Assembly: GCF_020523605.1 (NCBI RefSeq)
Contig: NZ_JAJAQI010000016.1
Span: forward strand, 56,231-120,230
Length of the DNA: 64,000 nt
Direction: 5' to 3'
Source: Roseicella aerolata
GTDB lineage: Bacteria > Pseudomonadota > Alphaproteobacteria > Acetobacterales > Acetobacteraceae
Shown piece by piece: positions 17,951 through 26,542 of the stretch. Numbering within the stretch: position 1 is the first letter of the stretch; every line of letters begins with the position of its first letter. The notes under the pieces are model-generated. The model had not been told where the DNA came from, ran no database searches, and saw only the letters and a program-made list of their open reading frames with translations. Both the position numbers and the translations under genes were made by a program.

Positions 17951-18859
17951 TTACCCCCTCGCCGCCAGCACCACCCCGCCGAGGGTCAACCCCAACGCCA
18001 CCACATGCCGCATCCCCAGCGGCTCTCCCAGCAGCATGCCGCTGGAGAATACCCCGATCACCGGCACCATCAGGTTGCCGATCGCCGCCGTCCCCGCCGG
18101 CAGCAGCTTCAGCGCCCGGAACCAGGCCAGATAGGCCAGGCACTGCGCCACCAGCCCCAGATAGACCAGGCACCCCCACCCCACCCAGGTGATGCGGGCG
18201 AAGTCCACGCTCTCGAAGCCCAGGGCGATCACCCAGACCGGCAGCGTCCCGATGGCGATCTGCCACGCCACCAGCGGGACAGGCGTCATCTGCACCGGCC
18301 AGCGCTTGGAGAAGACCGCACCGCCCGCGAACATCAGCGCGGTGGTCAGGATCGCCACCACCCCCGGCAGCTTGCCCCAGAGCGCCGATGCCCCACCCGC
18401 CGCCAGGGTGCCGGCCATCAGCAGCGTGACGCCGGACAGGCCGAGCGCCAGCCCCGCGAGCCGGCGCCAGGTCGGCCGCTCCCCCAGCACCGGCCAGGCC
18501 AGCACAGTCGCCCAGACCGGCATGGTATAGGCGATGATCGCCGCCTCCGCCGCGTCCAGCCAGAACAGGGACAGCGGCGCCACCACGCTCCAGGCGGAGA
18601 CATTCAGGACGGCGCAGGTGACGAGCCGCCCCCACTGCCCCCGCCGGGGCCAGAGCGAATCCCGCTGCGCCGCCGCCACCAGCGCCAGCACCGTCACCGC
18701 GCCCAGCGCCGCGAAGACGCGGATGGTGTAGGGTGGCCAGTCCTGCATCAGCGCCTTCATCACCGGCCAGTTCAGGCCCCAGGCGAAGGCGGTGATGGCC
18801 AGGAAGGAAAAGCCCCGCAGCGGCACCCGCGCCGCCGCGCCCTCGGCCGCCGCGCTCAC
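17951..18859 (-). CDS. EamA/DMT-superfamily transporter
   Basis: A 302-residue inner-membrane protein with ten predicted helices arranged as two EamA repeats (about 15-145 and 165-295). The first repeat opens with FLAITAFAWGLNWPVMKAL. The second ends with GEPLGMRHVVALGLTLGGVVL, the usual DMT closing helix. Members export small metabolites, amino acids or nucleosides. The GTG start at 18859 overlaps the stop of the aldo/keto reductase (GTGA), indicating translational coupling to that gene. Confidence 0.93.
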   Translation of the reverse strand: MSAAAEGAAARVPLRGFSFLAITAFAWGLNWPVMKALMQDWPPYTIRVFAALGAVTVLALVAAAQRDSLWPRRGQWGRLVTCAVLNVSAWSVVAPLSLFWLDAAEAAIIAYTMPVWATVLAWPVLGERPTWRRLAGLALGLSGVTLLMAGTLAAGGASALWGKLPGVVAILTTALMFAGGAVFSKRWPVQMTPVPLVAWQIAIGTLPVWVIALGFESVDFARITWVGWGCLVYLGLVAQCLAYLAWFRALKLLPAGTAAIGNLMVPVIGVFSSGMLLGEPLGMRHVVALGLTLGGVVLAARG

Positions 18860-19821
18860 GCCAGCAACGCGCCCATGCGCTCCACCGCACCGGGGGACAG
18901 CGGCCCCTTCTCCACCGCCGCGATCGCCGCCTCCAGCTGCTCGACCGAGGCGGTGCCGATCAGCGCACAGCCCATCCCGGGCGCGAAGGCGGCATGGCGG
19001 ATGGCGAGCTCGGCCAGCGACCCGGCCATCCCCGCCTCCACCAGCGGCAGCAGCCGCCGTGCCGCCGCCAGGTCGGCCTCGTAGGAGGGGCCGGAGGCGA
19101 TGGGTGCGACCGCCTGCATCGCCACCGGGTGCCGCCCGGCCTCACCCGAGAGCGCGCCGGCCGCGAGGATGCGGATGCCGATCAGCCCCATCCCCCTGGC
19201 CGCCGCCAGCGCGCCGAGCCCGGTGAAATCCTGCGCCGGCAGGCCGGGATGCCCTGGCGCCAGCCAGCTCGGGTTCAGGGCGTTGAAGGGGATCTGCGCC
19301 GTGTCGAAGACGCCGGATTCCAGCACTGCCCGCAGCGCCGGCACCTCGCCAAGGGCGGTGATGCCGAGAAATCGGCACTTCCCCTGCCGCTGCAATCGCT
19401 GCAGGGCCGGCACCGCCTCCCCCAGCACCTGCTCGACCGTCAGCCCTTCCGGCGTGCCGATCTCGTCATGCAGCTGGAACAGCTCGACACTCTCGCGGCC
19501 GAGCCGCCGGAGGCTCGCCTCCAGGGAGGCAGCGATGGCGCCGCCGATATCGCCCCGCGCCTCGGCCGGCAGCCGCACCTTGGTGCCGAGGACCGGCTCC
19601 GCCCCCAGCGCCCGCAGCGCCCGTCCCAGGTTCTTCTCCGACTCCCCATTGCCGTAGAGGGGAGCGGTATCGACATAGGTGATGCCGGCCTCGAAGGCCC
19701 GGGCGAGCGAGCGCTCCTGCTCCGCCGGGCTGCCGCGCACCATCAGCCCGCCCACCGCGCCGGCCCCATAGCCCAGCGCCGAGACCGTCAGCCCCGTCCG
19801 CCCCAGCACCCGCTGTTCCAT
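18856..19821 (-). CDS. Aldo/keto reductase
   Basis: A 321-residue NADPH-dependent TIM-barrel reductase. The start is the ATG at 19821 (MEQRVLGRTGLTVS), chosen because GGAGG lies nine bases upstream and because the family begins at this point; the open frame extends 31 codons further. The catalytic tetrad is visible as Asp51 and Tyr56 (YVDTAPLYG), Lys81 and His118 (LFQLHDE). The C-terminal cofactor segment reads ALIGTAS. It is coupled to the EamA exporter downstream, so it may modify the exported compound (inference). Confidence 0.94.
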   Translation of the reverse strand: MEQRVLGRTGLTVSALGYGAGAVGGLMVRGSPAEQERSLARAFEAGITYVDTAPLYGNGESEKNLGRALRALGAEPVLGTKVRLPAEARGDIGGAIAASLEASLRRLGRESVELFQLHDEIGTPEGLTVEQVLGEAVPALQRLQRQGKCRFLGITALGEVPALRAVLESGVFDTAQIPFNALNPSWLAPGHPGLPAQDFTGLGALAAARGMGLIGIRILAAGALSGEAGRHPVAMQAVAPIASGPSYEADLAAARRLLPLVEAGMAGSLAELAIRHAAFAPGMGCALIGTASVEQLEAAIAAVEKGPLSPGAVERMGALLA

Positions 19822-19970
19822 CCGCCCGTTCCTCCCGCTAGGAGCAGATCGCCGGGAAGCGCCCCGGGGCGCCGCCCCGAACCCTTCGCCGGCGTCACTC
19901 TGCCCGCCAGACACGCGTCCGGCACACCATCCCGCGCCCGCGCCGGCCGGTCCACCTCGCCCCGAGACCC

Positions 19971-21635
19971 ATGATCCGCCTCACCGAGCTCCGCCTGCCG
20001 CTGAATCACCCCGAGGAGGCACTGCGTCCTGCCATCCTCCAGCGCCTCGGCATCCCCGACCGGGAGCTGGAGGAGGTGCGCGTCTTCCGCCGCGGCTATG
20101 ACGCCCGGAATCCGCGCGCGATCGTGCTGGTCTACACCCTGGATCTGGCGGTGCGCGGGGAGGCCGCGCTGCTCAGGCGCCATGCCGGAGACCCGCGGAT
20201 CGGCCGGGCGCCGGATACCGGCTACAATTTCGTCGCCCGCGCGCCTGGCGGCGCGACGCGCCCCGTCGTCATCGGCACTGGCCCCTGCGGGCTGATGGCG
20301 GCGCTGGTTCTCGCCCAGATGGGCTTCCGCCCGATCATCCTGGAGCGCGGCAAGCTGGTGCGGGAGCGGACCAAGGACACCTGGGCGCTGTGGCGCCGCG
20401 GTGTGCTGACGCCCGAGAGCAACGTCCAGTTCGGCGAGGGTGGCGCCGGCACCTTCTCCGACGGCAAGCTCTATTCAGGCATCAAGGACCCGCGCTTCTA
20501 CGGCCGCAAGGTGCTGGTGGAGTTCGTGAAGGCCGGCGCACCGGAGGAAATCCTCACCGTCTCCAAGCCGCATATCGGCACCTTTCGCCTGGTGACGATG
20601 GTCGAGAGCATCCGCGAGCAGATCGAGGCGCTCGGCGGCGAGTACCGCTTCGGCAGCAAGGTCGTGGATCTGGTGATCGAGCCGGATGGGGAGGGCCAGC
20701 GCCATGTCCGCGGCGTGGTGCTGGAGGGCGGCGAGACGCTGCGCACCGACCAGGTGGTGCTCGCCATCGGCCACAGCGCGCGCGACACCTTCGGGATGCT
20801 GCGCGACCGTGGCGTCTACATGGAGGCCAAGCCCTTCTCCATCGGCGTCCGGATCGAGCACCCGCAGTCGCTGATCGACCGCGCCCGCTTCGGGCCGAAT
20901 GCCGGCAACAGGCTGCTGGGCGCGGCCGACTACAAGCTGGTGCACCATGGCCGCAACGGGCGCAGCGTCTACAGCTTCTGCATGTGCCCCGGGGGCCGCG
21001 TGGTGGCCGCGACCAGCGAGCCGGGCCGCGTGGTGACGAACGGGATGAGCCAGTACAGCCGCGCCGAGTTCAACGCCAATGCCGGCATCGTCGTCGGCAT
21101 CACGCCGGGCGATTATCCGGAGCATGTGCTGGCCGGCGTCGATTTCCAGCGCAGGTGGGAAAGCCTGGCCTTCGAGGCCGGCGGCGGCGACTACCGCGCG
21201 CCGGGCCAGCTTGTCGGCGATTTCCTGCAAGGGCGCGCCAGCACCGCGCTCGGCGATGTGGAGCCCAGCTACAAGCCCGGCGTCACCCCGACCGACCTGG
21301 CCCGCTGCCTGCCGGATTACGCGATCGACGCGATACGTGAGGCGCTGCCGGCCTTCGAGGCGCAGATCCCCGGCTTCGCCCGGGCGGATGCCGTGATGAC
21401 GGGCGTCGAAACCCGCACCAGCAGCCCCATCCGCATCCGCCGCGGCTGGGATTTCCAGAGCCTGAACACCGCCGGTCTGTTCCCCGCCGGCGAGGGCGCC
21501 GGCTATGCCGGCGGCATCCTCTCGGCGGGCGTCGATGGTATCCGCGTGGCGGAGGCCGTCGCCCTCACCGCCACCGGTCAGCCCGTGCCGCGGGAGCTGA
21601 GCCGCGGCGCAGAGGCGGCGATGGCCTATGGCTGA
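19971..21635 (+). CDS. FAD-dependent dehydrogenase of the COG2509 type
   Basis: A 554-residue flavoprotein. Residues about 1-90 form a small ferredoxin-like N-terminal domain (MIRLTELRLPLNH). The FAD Rossmann fingerprint VVIGTGPCGLMAALVLAQMG starts at about residue 99. Conserved stretches FGEGGAGTFSDGKL, AIGHSARDTF, ETRTSSPIRI and the C-terminal PAGEGAGYAGGI are typical of this uncharacterised oxidoreductase family. No partner gene is adjacent. The substrate is unknown, and related proteins are often annotated only as NAD(P)/FAD-dependent oxidoreductases. Confidence 0.92.
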   Translation: MIRLTELRLPLNHPEEALRPAILQRLGIPDRELEEVRVFRRGYDARNPRAIVLVYTLDLAVRGEAALLRRHAGDPRIGRAPDTGYNFVARAPGGATRPVVIGTGPCGLMAALVLAQMGFRPIILERGKLVRERTKDTWALWRRGVLTPESNVQFGEGGAGTFSDGKLYSGIKDPRFYGRKVLVEFVKAGAPEEILTVSKPHIGTFRLVTMVESIREQIEALGGEYRFGSKVVDLVIEPDGEGQRHVRGVVLEGGETLRTDQVVLAIGHSARDTFGMLRDRGVYMEAKPFSIGVRIEHPQSLIDRARFGPNAGNRLLGAADYKLVHHGRNGRSVYSFCMCPGGRVVAATSEPGRVVTNGMSQYSRAEFNANAGIVVGITPGDYPEHVLAGVDFQRRWESLAFEAGGGDYRAPGQLVGDFLQGRASTALGDVEPSYKPGVTPTDLARCLPDYAIDAIREALPAFEAQIPGFARADAVMTGVETRTSSPIRIRRGWDFQSLNTAGLFPAGEGAGYAGGILSAGVDGIRVAEAVALTATGQPVPRELSRGAEAAMAYG

Positions 21636-21737
21636 TATCGGCCTCGGGTGGGCGTGAGCGTCCGGGAGCGTGAATACGCTCGGAAACAATGACCTACAGC
21701 GGATCGGCGTTCAGTTCTGAACGTGACCCGCCATAGG
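21636..21737. repeat. Intergenic repeat element, copy C
   Basis: A third, dispersed copy of the element at 14252-14465. It shares GGGCGTGAGCGTCCGGGAGCG, TGAATACGCTCGGAAACAATGACC and CAGCGGATCGGCGTTC in the same order and spacing, but its last arm (GAACGTGACCCGCC) is degenerate. It fills most of the 167-bp gap between convergent genes. Confidence 0.75.
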
Positions 21738-21802
21738 CCCGTCCGCCTGCTGAGCCCTCGCCAGGGGGCCGCACCCGGAGACGAGGGCGGCCCGCTCCCT
21801 CC

Positions 21803-24800
21803 TCATGCGAAGAGGTGATCCTTCAGCACGTCGTGCGACCCATACCCTGCATGGTCCACGCCGTGATGCGCCGCCTCCGTCTCGGACCGCGCCTGCAGCA
21901 GCGGATGTACGGCCGTCTCACGCCCGCCGAGCGGCCCGACCGGCTCATGGTCATGGCGAGACGAGATGTCGGAAGACGCCTCGCGGTCGGCCGCCGCCAG
22001 CCGCACCGACAGTGCCGCCTGGTCCGGGTCGAGAGCACTGACGGCCGCCGCCTTGGCGCCCTGCGGCCCCTCGTCCCGACCCATCGCGCCCTGCGTCCGG
22101 GCGGGGAGGCTCGGCGACGCACCATGTCCCGCCTCAGTCGCCTCCCAGGCGGGTCCGGCGCGGTCCGCCACCTCCACGGCGTCCTTCGCTGCTTTCGCGG
22201 CTGCCCATGGTCGGGCCTGATGCGAGTCCGAAGCCTGATCGGCCCCCGCGGATGGCTTCGCGGTCGGCAGCGCCACCGCATCGCCTTGGCCGGAGGCAGG
22301 CGGCGCCTCCGCCATCGCAGCGGGCTTATTGGCCTGAGCGAAGGCCGGCGCCTCCATCGGCATCCCCAGTCCCGTCTCGGGCCCAGCCGATCCCTTCCCT
22401 GGCACGGAGGACGCGACAGGGTCGGCCAGCTTGCCTTTGCCAATCCCATCATATGTCCGGGGCGCAACACCCTCCTCGGCCTTGGCCCATTGCACCGGCG
22501 CAGGGATGGCGCCACCAGGCGATTCCGCCAGCGCGCCCTTCGCCTCCTTCGCCGTTGCACCGGACCCGCCCGGCGAGGCATCCTCGGCCGAGCCCGACGG
22601 CGTACCGCCCTTGATGCTGTCACCCGGCTGATCAGCAGCCTTGGACGGTTGCGCCAAGTCGGAGACGATGCTGTCGATTGCCTTCGGCACTCCGCCCGGC
22701 TTGCCGGCCTGTGCGCTCCCGCCGGCAGCGCCCGGCTGACCACCACCGGCTCCGGGCTGTGCGATGGCCGGCGCCACATCGGCCAGAACCACACCCAGCC
22801 CATCCGGCATCCCAGCCGGCTTGCCGGATGGCACGCTTTCGACCGCCGGTGAGCCGCCTTCCGTGGCGTTGTCTGGCTGATCGGTTGCGGTCCCAGGCCG
22901 CGCGACGGCAGGCATCACCTCGCTCAGGACCGCGTCCGCGCCGTCCAGCGATCCACCCGGCTTGCCGGGCTGCTCCTTCCCGGCTGCCAGCTTGCCGTTC
23001 GCGGCGATCCCGGTTGGCTGGTCACCGGCCGCCTCCGGCTGGACCTTGACGGGACTCAGTCCGGCCAGGGGCACCCCAACCCCATCGAGCCACCCACCCG
23101 GCTTGCCGGGCTGCCCCTCCTCGGCTGTCACCTCGCCGCTTGCGACAGCCTTGGTCGGCTGGTCGTTGCCCGCTTCGGGCTTGGCCTTAGCCGGGATTAC
23201 GCTGCCCAGCACCGCACCCAGCCCGTCCAGCCATCCGCCCGGCTTGCCCGGCAGCGCGCGCTCCGCCACCACCGCCGTGCCATCCGCGCCGGCATTGCCC
23301 GGCTGGGCGTCCGTCGCCGCGGGCTGCGCCACGGCAGGGATCGCGCCGCCCAGGGCCGCATCCAGCCCGTCCAGCCATCCGCCCGGCTTGCCCGGCAGCG
23401 CGCCCTCCGCCACCACCGCCGTGCCATCCGCGCCGGCATCGCCCGGCTGGGCGTCCGTCGCCACGGGCTGCGTCACGGCAGGGATCGCGCCATCCAACCC
23501 AGGTTCGATCGCGCCGGGCATGGCCGGAGGCGTGCCCTCCGGCTCCAGGACAGCGCCGGAAGCCTCCGCCACCTGGCCAGCCTTCTCCCCGCCGGGCGTC
23601 GCGACAGGCAGCTTGGCGGGAGACGCACTCCCCGCGGCGGCATCCTCCGTCGAGGTCACCGCCTTGGCGGGGGGTGCCTTCACCTCGCCCAGCGCCGCCT
23701 TGCCGGCCTCCGTCGCCGTCGCAAGCTTCACCGGTTCGGTCGCCGTGCCCGATACGGCCTTCGCCAGCCCCGCGCCCGCCTCCTGCGCCCCCGCAGTATC
23801 GGAGGCACCGGAGCGCGTCCCCGCAGCCTCCGTCGCCTGCTTCACCGGGCCAGACGCCTTGTTCCCGACCGTGGAGGCACGCATCGCCGGCTCGAGCGGA
23901 GTCTCCGCCGGGCTGGCCATCCATGCCTTGGCCTGGCCCGGGCCCTGGTCCGGCGCCGCGGCCTTGCCGGCCACCGGCTCGTCGAGGACCGCCTTCACTG
24001 GCACCGGGGCCTTCAGCGCCGTCGCAGGCTCGACGATGGGCGCGGCCGGCGGCACGCGCGCCTCGGCGGCGACCACGGCGATCTTCGGCGTCCCATCGGC
24101 CGGCTCCGCGGCGCGCGCCGGCGCAGTCTCGGCCTTGGCGGTGGCGGCCGCCGGCTCGGCCGGCTGGGCCTTGGTCGCGGCCTCGACCTGCATGGTCCGC
24201 GCACCGAGCGCCGCAGCCTTCCCGGCCTCCGCGCGCGCCGTGGCGGCCTCCATGGGCAGCGCCTCGCGCAGCGGGGCCCGGAAGCTCGCCGGCAGCACCT
24301 CGCCGAGCGCCTCGGCAACGCCGCCCTGCACCGCAGTTCCGACCGGCTGCAGGACCTCGCCCTGGCCCGTGGCTGGCCGCAGCACCGCGACATCCACCAT
24401 CTCGCCAGTCGGGGCGGGCGCTTCCAGGGCTGCCAGGGCCGGCGCGACGGTGCCGCCCGTCCCCTGCGCCGAACGCGGCAGCGGAGCGGCATCACCGCCG
24501 AACTGGCCCGGCTCCGGTTCGTCCCCCCCGGCATCCGCGGGAAGGCTCGCCTCGGCCAGGTGCATCGCAGGGTCCGCCCCGCCACGGAGCGCAAAGAGCG
24601 GCGCCTTGGGTTCAACCAGCGGCAGACCTTCCTGCGGGCCGTTCGGGACTTGCCGACCCAGCAGCAGCAGGAACAGCGCACCATACAGGCCGAGTCCGGT
24701 TGCCTCGGTCCAGGTCAGCTTGCCGCGGAATTTCTGGTGCAGTGCGGCACGCGCCCAGGCGGCGTTGCTCGCCTTTTCCTCCGCGCGGGTGATGATGCGG

Positions 24801-24922
24801 GCCGGCCTGCCGGGGCGCGGCTTGCGGAGCGGCGGCAGTTCGCCATCCTCGAAGAAGGAGGCATCACGGCGCGAGGCGGGGCGGAACCGAAACCGGATGC
24901 GGCCTGGCCGATGATGCACCAT
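21803..24922 (-). CDS. Very long membrane-anchored Ala/Pro/Gly-rich repeat protein
   Basis: A 1039-residue protein of no recognised family. The ATG at 24922 (MVHHRPGRIRFRFRP) is preferred because GAGGGAGA lies upstream and the more upstream starts run through the promoter dyad. A basic cytoplasmic N-terminus (1-80) is followed by one hydrophobic segment (GLGLYGALFLLLLG, about 83-96), consistent with an N-in signal anchor. Nearly all the rest is low-complexity Ala/Pro/Gly/Glu/Lys sequence with a block of about six 40-48-residue repeats centred on PGKPGGWLDG. The end is His-rich (AAHHGVDHAGYGSHDVL). It probably spans or fills the periplasm. The opposite strand also has a long open frame, but its product has no credible start or domain. 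Confidence 0.72.
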   Translation of the reverse strand: MVHHRPGRIRFRFRPASRRDASFFEDGELPPLRKPRPGRPARIITRAEEKASNAAWARAALHQKFRGKLTWTEATGLGLYGALFLLLLGRQVPNGPQEGLPLVEPKAPLFALRGGADPAMHLAEASLPADAGGDEPEPGQFGGDAAPLPRSAQGTGGTVAPALAALEAPAPTGEMVDVAVLRPATGQGEVLQPVGTAVQGGVAEALGEVLPASFRAPLREALPMEAATARAEAGKAAALGARTMQVEAATKAQPAEPAAATAKAETAPARAAEPADGTPKIAVVAAEARVPPAAPIVEPATALKAPVPVKAVLDEPVAGKAAAPDQGPGQAKAWMASPAETPLEPAMRASTVGNKASGPVKQATEAAGTRSGASDTAGAQEAGAGLAKAVSGTATEPVKLATATEAGKAALGEVKAPPAKAVTSTEDAAAGSASPAKLPVATPGGEKAGQVAEASGAVLEPEGTPPAMPGAIEPGLDGAIPAVTQPVATDAQPGDAGADGTAVVAEGALPGKPGGWLDGLDAALGGAIPAVAQPAATDAQPGNAGADGTAVVAERALPGKPGGWLDGLGAVLGSVIPAKAKPEAGNDQPTKAVASGEVTAEEGQPGKPGGWLDGVGVPLAGLSPVKVQPEAAGDQPTGIAANGKLAAGKEQPGKPGGSLDGADAVLSEVMPAVARPGTATDQPDNATEGGSPAVESVPSGKPAGMPDGLGVVLADVAPAIAQPGAGGGQPGAAGGSAQAGKPGGVPKAIDSIVSDLAQPSKAADQPGDSIKGGTPSGSAEDASPGGSGATAKEAKGALAESPGGAIPAPVQWAKAEEGVAPRTYDGIGKGKLADPVASSVPGKGSAGPETGLGMPMEAPAFAQANKPAAMAEAPPASGQGDAVALPTAKPSAGADQASDSHQARPWAAAKAAKDAVEVADRAGPAWEATEAGHGASPSLPARTQGAMGRDEGPQGAKAAAVSALDPDQAALSVRLAAADREASSDISSRHDHEPVGPLGGRETAVHPLLQARSETEAAHHGVDHAGYGSHDVLKDHLFA
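22694..23530 (-). repeat. Tandem coding repeats, period 141-144 bp
   Basis: The codons for GKPGG recur with plus-strand positions 22694, 22814, 22955, 23096, 23237 and 23381, giving spacings of 120, 141, 141, 141 and 144 bp, all multiples of three. The two units around 23237-23510 are almost identical at the DNA level (GADGTAVVAE-ALPGKPGGWLDGL), suggesting recent duplication or gene conversion. The other units have diverged. Confidence 0.85.
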
Positions 24923-25006
24923 GAATGGCGTCTCCCTCGCTGGCGTGGCATGGGCGCCCATCCGCCCTGCCCGAAGCCCGGCGATGCGACGCCAGGCGCA
25001 TCTGAG

Positions 25007-25024
25007 GGAATAGTATACGATTCC
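25007..25024. promoter_or_regulatory. 18-bp near-palindrome GGAAT-N-GTATAC-N-ATTCC, candidate operator/promoter
   Basis: Sixteen of eighteen positions are symmetric. Read on the minus strand it contains TATACT, a near-consensus -10 hexamer, 85-100 bp upstream of the repeat-protein start. It also lies about 150 bp upstream of the SDR gene on the plus strand. It is the only AT-rich patch in this 250-bp divergent gap, so both genes may be controlled from it. Confidence 0.5.
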
Positions 25025-25172
25025 GCCGGGTGCCCATGGCCCCCCGCGCACGAAGCCGTGGGTGCCCCCTTCCGCCTGCCCCCTGCGGCGCCCGCGCAAC
25101 GCCAGTCAGGCTTGCCGCGGGCCACTCGCCTTGCGACGCTCCCCGCACAAGAGAAAAGGGGAGAGGAATGCC

Positions 25173-25925
25173 ATGCGCGTCGCCAACAAGGTCGCCCTCG
25201 TCACCGGCGCCGCCTCCGGGATGGGGGCCGCGACCGCCCGCCTCCTCGCGCGCGAAGGCGCGAAGGTCGCCGTCGCCGACATGCTGGAGGCAGAAGGCCA
25301 GGCCGTCGTCGCCGAGATCGAGAAGGCCGGCGGCACCGCGCGGTTCATCCACCTCGACGTCGCGGAGGAGGCGCAGTGGGAAGCGGCGATCGGCACCGTG
25401 ACCTCCGCCTGGGGCCGGCTCGACATCCTGGTGAACAATGCCGGCATCTCCGGCAGCAACACCAACAACCTCTACGACACCGCGCTGTGGGACCGGATCA
25501 TGGCGGTGAATGCCCGTGGCGTCTTCCTCGGCGTGAAGCATGCGATTGCCGTGATGCGCGGCCAGGGCGGCGGCAGCATCATCAATCTCTCCTCCATCTC
25601 CGGCGTGGTGGGGCAGGAGCGGATCCACTGCGCCTACAACGCCTCCAAGGCAGCGGTGCGGCTGTTGAGCAAGTCGGTGGCGGTGCAGGAGGGGCCGGCG
25701 CGCATCCGGGTGAACACGGTGCATCCCGGGCTGATGCCGCCGATGCGCACCAGCGGCGCCACGGCCGATCCGGTGTTCCGCGCCAAGATGCTCGGCCATG
25801 TGCCGCTCGGGCGGTCGGGCGAGGTGGACGAGGTCGCCTATGCCATCCTGTTCCTCGCCTCGGACGAGAGTTCCTACATGACCGGGACGGAGTTGCACGT
25901 GGATGGCGGGTATCTGGCCTGCTGA
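25173..25925 (+). CDS. Short-chain dehydrogenase/reductase
   Basis: A 250-residue classical SDR. The NAD(P) fingerprint TGAASGMG is at residues 11-18. NNAG is at 88-91, the catalytic serine lies in NLSSISG (about 140-141), and YNASK gives Tyr155 and Lys159. Asp36 at the end of the second strand (AVADM) suggests NAD over NADP. The ATG at 25173 is preceded by GAGAGGA. The substrate is unknown, with 3-oxoacyl or cyclic-alcohol dehydrogenase branches possible. It is divergent from the repeat protein. Confidence 0.94.
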   Translation: MRVANKVALVTGAASGMGAATARLLAREGAKVAVADMLEAEGQAVVAEIEKAGGTARFIHLDVAEEAQWEAAIGTVTSAWGRLDILVNNAGISGSNTNNLYDTALWDRIMAVNARGVFLGVKHAIAVMRGQGGGSIINLSSISGVVGQERIHCAYNASKAAVRLLSKSVAVQEGPARIRVNTVHPGLMPPMRTSGATADPVFRAKMLGHVPLGRSGEVDEVAYAILFLASDESSYMTGTELHVDGGYLAC

Positions 25926-26171
25926 GAGAGACGCCGCCCCCGGTGCTGGGCGGAATGGACAAGCGGAGCGTCCGGCATCCGAGGAGCCCATCTCGCGCCG
26001 ATCGGCGGCCGTGGCTTGGCGGAGTGGCCGCCCGCCCCGCCGGTAGGCCGGGCGGCGGGGCCGGACGCGCCGCCGCCGCGATTCCGCCACGCGCGCCCCG
26101 CTCCCGCCGCGAAGGCGCCGAAGACCCGCCTTTCCGCCCCGGCATGATCGGATCACAGGAGGTTCCCGACC

Positions 26172-26462
26172 ATGCCCAACCGCTTTCTCGCCGCCGCCGG
26201 CCTTTCCGCCGCCCTGCTGCTGGGCGGCTGCCAGAACCCGGACGGTTCCACCAATTGGGGCAATACCCTGCTGCTGGGCGCCGGCGTCGGCACCGCCGCG
26301 GCGCTGGTGGCCGGCGCGGCCTCGGACCAGCCCCGCCACAAATACTATGCCGGCGGGGGGTATGGCGGCGGGTATCGCGGCGGCTACCACCCCAGCCATG
26401 GCCGGGGCTATGGCGGCTATGGCCGCCCGGGCTACGGCTACGGCCACTACCGCGGTTGGTGA
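26172..26462 (+). CDS. Small Gly/Tyr-rich lipoprotein
   Basis: A 96-residue exported protein. A lipobox LLGGC follows a 15-residue hydrophobic signal, so Cys20 would be lipidated. The mature part has a glycine-zipper-like stretch (LLGAGVGTAAALVAG, about 34-48) and then a Gly/Tyr/His/Arg-rich tail with GGYGGGYRGGY-type repeats. An AGGAGG site precedes the ATG. It resembles small envelope-stress or surface lipoproteins, but no specific family is recognised. Confidence 0.85.
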   Translation: MPNRFLAAAGLSAALLLGGCQNPDGSTNWGNTLLLGAGVGTAAALVAGAASDQPRHKYYAGGGYGGGYRGGYHPSHGRGYGGYGRPGYGYGHYRGW

Positions 26463-26480
26463 CCGCCGCCGGCATGGAGC

Positions 26481-26500
26481 GGGCGGGCGCCTCCCCGCCC
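26481..26500. terminator. Hairpin between convergent genes, 7-bp stem
   Basis: GGGCGGG (26481-26487) pairs with CCCGCCC (26494-26500). It lies in the 80-bp gap between the lipoprotein and the amidase, so it could end both transcripts. Confidence 0.5.
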
Positions 26501-26542
26501 ACCCGGCGCATCGCCGCCCTGGGCTCCCTTGGGGCGCCGCCT

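Noticed and set aside
22694..23530. Repeat array considered as CRISPR-like
   Set aside because: Period is 141-144 bp, in frame with a long coding sequence, without short repeats or unique spacers, and no cas genes occur.
22962..24914. Plus-strand 650-codon frame opposite the repeat protein
   Set aside because: Its Ser/Ala/Pro product mirrors the repeat composition and lacks an anchor, ribosome-binding site or sensible start, whereas the minus frame has all three. Some doubt remains because both strands are open.
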